Assembly (NCBI RefSeq): GCF_000429665.1
Contig: NZ_AUCH01000001.1
Coordinates: 310,001 to 374,000, forward strand
Source of the DNA: Azovibrio restrictus DSM 23866
GTDB taxonomy: Bacteria; Pseudomonadota; Gammaproteobacteria; Burkholderiales; Rhodocyclaceae
DNA: 64,000 nucleotides
Direction of reading: 5' to 3'
In this document: piece after piece, positions 60,577 through 64,000 of the stretch
Numbering within the stretch: the first letter of the stretch is position 1
Layout: each line of letters starts with the position of its first letter
The notes under the pieces: model-generated
What the model was told of the DNA's origin: nothing
Databases searched by the model: none
What the model saw: the letters and a program-made list of their open reading frames with translations, nothing else
Position numbers and translations under genes: made by a program

Positions 60577-63084
60577 CTATTTGAGAAAGACCTGTTGCCA
60601 CACCAGGGAAGCGAAGGTTTCCGCCTCCACCGGGCGGGAGAAATGATACCCCTGAACCAGATCGCAACCCTTGCCTGAAAGGAGATCCAGCTGGTCTGGT
60701 TTTTCCACCCCCTCAGCCACCACCGGCAGGCGCAGCACGTGGGCCAGACTGATGATGGCCTCGGCTATGGCCCGGTCGTTGGCATCTTCCACGATATCGC
60801 GGATCAGGGACTGGTCAATCTTCAGCTTGTCGATGGGAAAACGCTTGAGATAGGAGAGACTGGAATAGCCAGTACCAAAATCATCGATGGCCAGCCCCAC
60901 GCCCAGGTCCTGGAGGCGGCGCAGCATGGCGGAGCCGGCCTCCACGTCGGCCATGGCGGCGCTCTCGGTGAGCTCCAGCTCCAGGCAGGCCGGATTGACA
61001 CCGGTTTCCGCCAGAATCCGGGCCACCCGCTGGTCAAAGTCGGACACGGCCAGCTGGATGGCGGAGATGTTCACCGCCAGGCGAAACTCGCTGGACAGCC
61101 CCAGGGCCTGCCAGGAGCACAGCTGCCGGCAGGCCTCCGCCAGCACCCAGTCGCCCAGGCTCAGGATCAGCCCGGAATCCTCGGCCACGGGGATGAAGCG
61201 CCCAGGCATGATCACCCCGGCCTGGGGATGATTCCAGCGCAGCAGGGCCTCCGCCGCGACAATGCGGCCGGTGCCGGCATCCACCTGGGGCTGATACACC
61301 AGTTCGAACTCCTGCCGCTCCAGGGCCTGGCGCAGGCTGTTTTCCAGCACCAGCCGCTCCAGGGCCGCCACGTTCATCTCCCGGGAGAAGAACTGCAGCT
61401 GGTTGCGCCCCGAGGCCTTGGCCCGATACATGGCCGTATCCGCATGCTTGAGCAGGGTCTCGAAATCGCCGCCATCCTGGGGAAACAGGCTGATGCCGAT
61501 GGAGGCGGTGATGGTCAGCTCCGTCTGCCCCAGGGGATAGGGACGCGCCAGGGCATCGATCAGGCGCTGCGCCACCTCCCGAGCTCCATCCACATCCTGC
61601 TCGGGACAGAGCACCACGAACTCGTCGCCCCCCAGGCGGGCCACCGTATCGGCCCAGCGCAGGCAGGACTCCAGCCGCTCGGCCACGGATTGCAGCACCC
61701 GATCACCGGAGAAATGCCCGAGGGAATCGTTGATGTTCTTGAACCGGTCCAGGTCCACGAACAGCAGGGCCACCTGGTACTTGTCCCGTTCCGCCTGGGC
61801 CAGGGCCTGGCAGACCCGGTCCTGGAGCAGGGAACGGTTGGCCAGCCGGGTGAGGGGATCGAAGTAGGCCAGCTGCCGGATGCGCTCCTCCGCCTCGTGG
61901 CGTTCCGTCACATCGGCCACGATGCCGATGTAGTTGTGGATGTTCCCCTGGGCGTCCCGCACGGCGGACACCCGCAGCCAGGCCGGGTAGGCGGCCCCGT
62001 CCTTGCGCCGGTTCCACACCTCACCCTCCCAGTAACCGTTCTGGAACAGGGCCTGCCACATGGCGGCATAGAAAGCCTGGTCCTGGCGCCCCGAAGACAG
62101 CAGATGCGGGTTCTTGCCCAGCACCTCCTCGGCCCGGTAGCCGTTGATGCGCTCGAAGGCCGCGTTGACCGACACGATCCTGGCTTCGGCATCAGTGATG
62201 ATGATGGCCTCCTGGCTGTGGCGGAACACCAGGGCCATCATCTCCAGCTGCGCATTGGCCGCCTGCAGGGCCTCCTCCGCCGCCTTGCGCTCGCTGATGT
62301 CCACCACGGTGCCGGCCGAGGCGGGGCGCCCTTCATACATCAGCCGCTTGGCCCAGATGATCACCGGGAAAGTGGAACCATCCTTGCGCCGTCCCAGGGT
62401 TTCGTAGGAACAACTTTCCTCGCCGGCCTCGCGCCGGGCGATGTGCTCCCGCAACTGAACATGGCGTTCCGGAGCGATCAGATCCACCGGCCCCAGCTTT
62501 CCCACCAGCTCCTCGGCCTGGTAGCCGAACATCCGCGCCAGAGCCGGATTCACATAGCGGAAGGCCAGCTCCTGGTGTACGAAGAAGCCGGCAAACGAAG
62601 CATCCAGGGTGGTATGGAACTTGGCCTCGCTCTCCTGCAGGGACAGTTCCGCCCGTTTCAGGCGGGTCACGTCGATGGCCACCCCGACCGCGTAGGCGGC
62701 CCGGCCCTGGGCATCCGTGTGCACGGCCATGGAATCATCGAACCACAACCACTGGCCCGCCTGGTTGCGCACCCGGTATTCCAGCCGCAACCGGGCCACC
62801 CCGTCCGGCATCTGGCTCGCAGCCGCTCCCATGGCATCCAGGACCCGCTGGTAATCAGCAGGGTGCACATGTTCAGCCAGACGCACCAGGGCACCATCCT
62901 GGCGCAGCTCGGCAGCACTCAGGCCGGTGATCTGCTCGGCGGCACTGCTGATGTAGTCATAACAGCCGCGTACCAGATCGAGCCGGTAAATCACATGCCC
63001 CTCACCGTCCCCCACCGCCTCGGCAAAGCGTCGCACCAGCTGTTCGCTGGTTTCCATCTGCAGCAGGTCGGCAGGCAGGCTCAT
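60577..63084 (-). CDS. PAS-PAS-PAS-GGDEF-EAL protein
   Basis: An 835-aa cytoplasmic c-di-GMP enzyme with no membrane helix. Three PAS domains (~15-130, ~155-270, ~285-395) precede a GGDEF domain (RLGGDEFVVL near residue 485) and an EAL domain (AAEALLRW near 613, IDDFGTGYSS, KIDQSLI, VAEGVEKPDQ, QGYHFSRP). Both active sites look intact. Its ATG overlaps the copA stop (ATGA), and copZ follows, so it is embedded in a copper operon and could link copper or redox state to c-di-GMP. Confidence 0.93.
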   Translation of the reverse strand: MSLPADLLQMETSEQLVRRFAEAVGDGEGHVIYRLDLVRGCYDYISSAAEQITGLSAAELRQDGALVRLAEHVHPADYQRVLDAMGAAASQMPDGVARLRLEYRVRNQAGQWLWFDDSMAVHTDAQGRAAYAVGVAIDVTRLKRAELSLQESEAKFHTTLDASFAGFFVHQELAFRYVNPALARMFGYQAEELVGKLGPVDLIAPERHVQLREHIARREAGEESCSYETLGRRKDGSTFPVIIWAKRLMYEGRPASAGTVVDISERKAAEEALQAANAQLEMMALVFRHSQEAIIITDAEARIVSVNAAFERINGYRAEEVLGKNPHLLSSGRQDQAFYAAMWQALFQNGYWEGEVWNRRKDGAAYPAWLRVSAVRDAQGNIHNYIGIVADVTERHEAEERIRQLAYFDPLTRLANRSLLQDRVCQALAQAERDKYQVALLFVDLDRFKNINDSLGHFSGDRVLQSVAERLESCLRWADTVARLGGDEFVVLCPEQDVDGAREVAQRLIDALARPYPLGQTELTITASIGISLFPQDGGDFETLLKHADTAMYRAKASGRNQLQFFSREMNVAALERLVLENSLRQALERQEFELVYQPQVDAGTGRIVAAEALLRWNHPQAGVIMPGRFIPVAEDSGLILSLGDWVLAEACRQLCSWQALGLSSEFRLAVNISAIQLAVSDFDQRVARILAETGVNPACLELELTESAAMADVEAGSAMLRRLQDLGVGLAIDDFGTGYSSLSYLKRFPIDKLKIDQSLIRDIVEDANDRAIAEAIISLAHVLRLPVVAEGVEKPDQLDLLSGKGCDLVQGYHFSRPVEAETFASLVWQQVFLK

Positions 63085-64000
63085 GGGCGATGCTTCCAGG
63101 ATTTGAGACGCAGGGAGTTACTGACCACCGAGACCGAGGACATGGCCATGGCCGCCCCTGCCACCACCGGGTTCAGGAAACCCAGGGCCGCCAGGGGAAT
63201 GCCCAGCACGTTGTAGATGAAGGCGAAGAACAGGTTCTGGCGGATCTTCGCCAGGGTGGCCCGGGACAGCTCCAGGGCATCGGCCAGGGCGTTCAGGTCA
63301 TTACGCATCAGGGTTACATCCGCCGCCTTGATGGCCGCATCGGAACCGGCCCCCATGGCAAAGCTCACATCCGCTGCCGCCAGGGCCGGCGCATCGTTGA
63401 TGCCATCCCCCACCATGCCCACCAGCAGGCCCTCGGCCTTCAGGTCGGTCACGGCCCGGGCCTTGCCCTCGGGCAGGATGCCGGCGCGGAAATCGCTGAT
63501 CCCGGCCTCGGCGGCCACGGCCCGGGCGGTACGGGGATTGTCGCCGGTGAGCATCACCGGGCGCACCCCGGCGGCGCTCAGACGGGCCAGGGCCGCGGCA
63601 GAGGTAGGCCGCAGGGGATCGGCAATGGCGATCAGGCCCAGCAGGCTGCCGGCCTCCGCATCCGCCAGGGCCACCACGGTCTTGCCCTGCTCCTGCAAAC
63701 CCGCCACGGCCTCCAGCAGCGCCGGGTCAGGCGCGGTGATGCACGAGAGGACCCAGTCGGGGGACCCCAGGCGCAGGCGCTGGGCGCCGACCCGGCCTTC
63801 GACCCCGTGCCCGGGAACATTCAGGAAATCTTCCGCCGCAGCGGCGCCGGCGGCCTCGGGCTCCGCCAGGATGGCGCGCCCCAGGGGGTGCTCGGAGCCC
63901 TGCTCCAGGCTCGCCGCCAGCGTCAGCAGCCGGGCCCGCCCGACGCCCAGGTCCTGCACATCGGTCACCCGGGGTTGCCCCAGGGTCAGGGTGCCGGTCT
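63081..64000 (-). CDS. copA: Copper-translocating P1B-type ATPase CopA (5' partial)
   Basis: C-terminal 306 residues of a heavy-metal P-type ATPase; the window edge cuts within the DKTGT phosphorylation motif (TGTLTLGQPRVTD visible). The nucleotide-binding HP motif is in GSEHPLGRAI, TGDN is present, and the hinge is GDGINDAPAL. The last helices contain FLNPVVAGAAMAMSSVSVVSNSLRL, whose MxxxS arrangement is typical of Cu(I) pumps. It exports Cu(I) to the periplasm. It heads, or lies within, the copA-GGDEF/EAL-copZ-SelD-like unit. Confidence 0.93.
   Translation of the reverse strand, partial: TGTLTLGQPRVTDVQDLGVGRARLLTLAASLEQGSEHPLGRAILAEPEAAGAAAAEDFLNVPGHGVEGRVGAQRLRLGSPDWVLSCITAPDPALLEAVAGLQEQGKTVVALADAEAGSLLGLIAIADPLRPTSAAALARLSAAGVRPVMLTGDNPRTARAVAAEAGISDFRAGILPEGKARAVTDLKAEGLLVGMVGDGINDAPALAAADVSFAMGAGSDAAIKAADVTLMRNDLNALADALELSRATLAKIRQNLFFAFIYNVLGIPLAALGFLNPVVAGAAMAMSSVSVVSNSLRLKSWKHRP

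Overview
The window is a GC-rich (about 65%), densely packed chromosomal segment of a betaproteobacterium. Protein resemblance and gene content (polyP, c-di-GMP and TonB systems, nadE-glnB, RelA-type stringent factor) point to Rhodocyclales (Azospira/Dechloromonas-like). That placement is inference from the sequence, not the result of a search. I see no IS elements, CRISPR arrays, rRNA or tRNA. Both window edges cut genes.

Layout. 1-4.8 kb: a likely sulfur module (sulfonate-type ABC substrate-binding protein and permease, acyl-CoA-dehydrogenase-like flavoprotein, CoA-binding protein, MetY). 4.9-7.5 kb: a DUF2157/DUF4401/GDYXXLXY membrane triplet. 7.5-15 kb: typA with a coupled small membrane protein, a truncated haemoglobin, an EAL protein, a GAF-HD-GYP protein, a DUF3299 lipoprotein and dgt. 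15-22.6 kb: FimV-like protein, a CbiM-like permease and an MCE/Mla-type lipid ABC transporter behind ppx. 22.6-28.4 kb: divergent ppx/ppk1 sharing a Pho-box-like spacer, relA and an HD-GYP gene. 28.5-36.4 kb: prpE, a response regulator with a degenerate GGDEF domain, an NlpC/P60 protein, an orphan TtrS-like kinase beside an outer-membrane-protein remnant, and a TetR/O-methyltransferase pair. 36.5-39.2 kb: glnB, nadE and ppa.

39.2-59.4 kb is an iron island. A Fur-type promoter drives tonB-exbB-exbD, a small secreted peptide, a haem-type TonB receptor, a CobN-family chelatase with a signal peptide and C-terminal membrane anchor, an ExbB-like channel, an ExbD-like DUF2149 protein and a ChaN-like haem-binding protein. 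This resembles Bacteroidetes hmu operons. I propose that it imports haem (or another metallated tetrapyrrole) and removes the metal in the periplasm, powered by its own proton channel. Next come feoA-feoA-feoB-feoC-dmeF, then a divergent Fur-type operon (two related small proteins, DUF2325, EAL, a ribosomal protein S4 paralogue), hemP, bfd and two complementary bacterioferritin subunits.

59.4-64 kb is a copper operon: copA (cut by the edge), a PAS-GGDEF-EAL protein, copZ and a degenerate SelD-like protein.

Six genes for c-di-GMP turnover or sensing lie in the window (two EAL, two HD-GYP, one degenerate GGDEF, one GGDEF-EAL). Two of them are embedded in metal operons (iron and copper).
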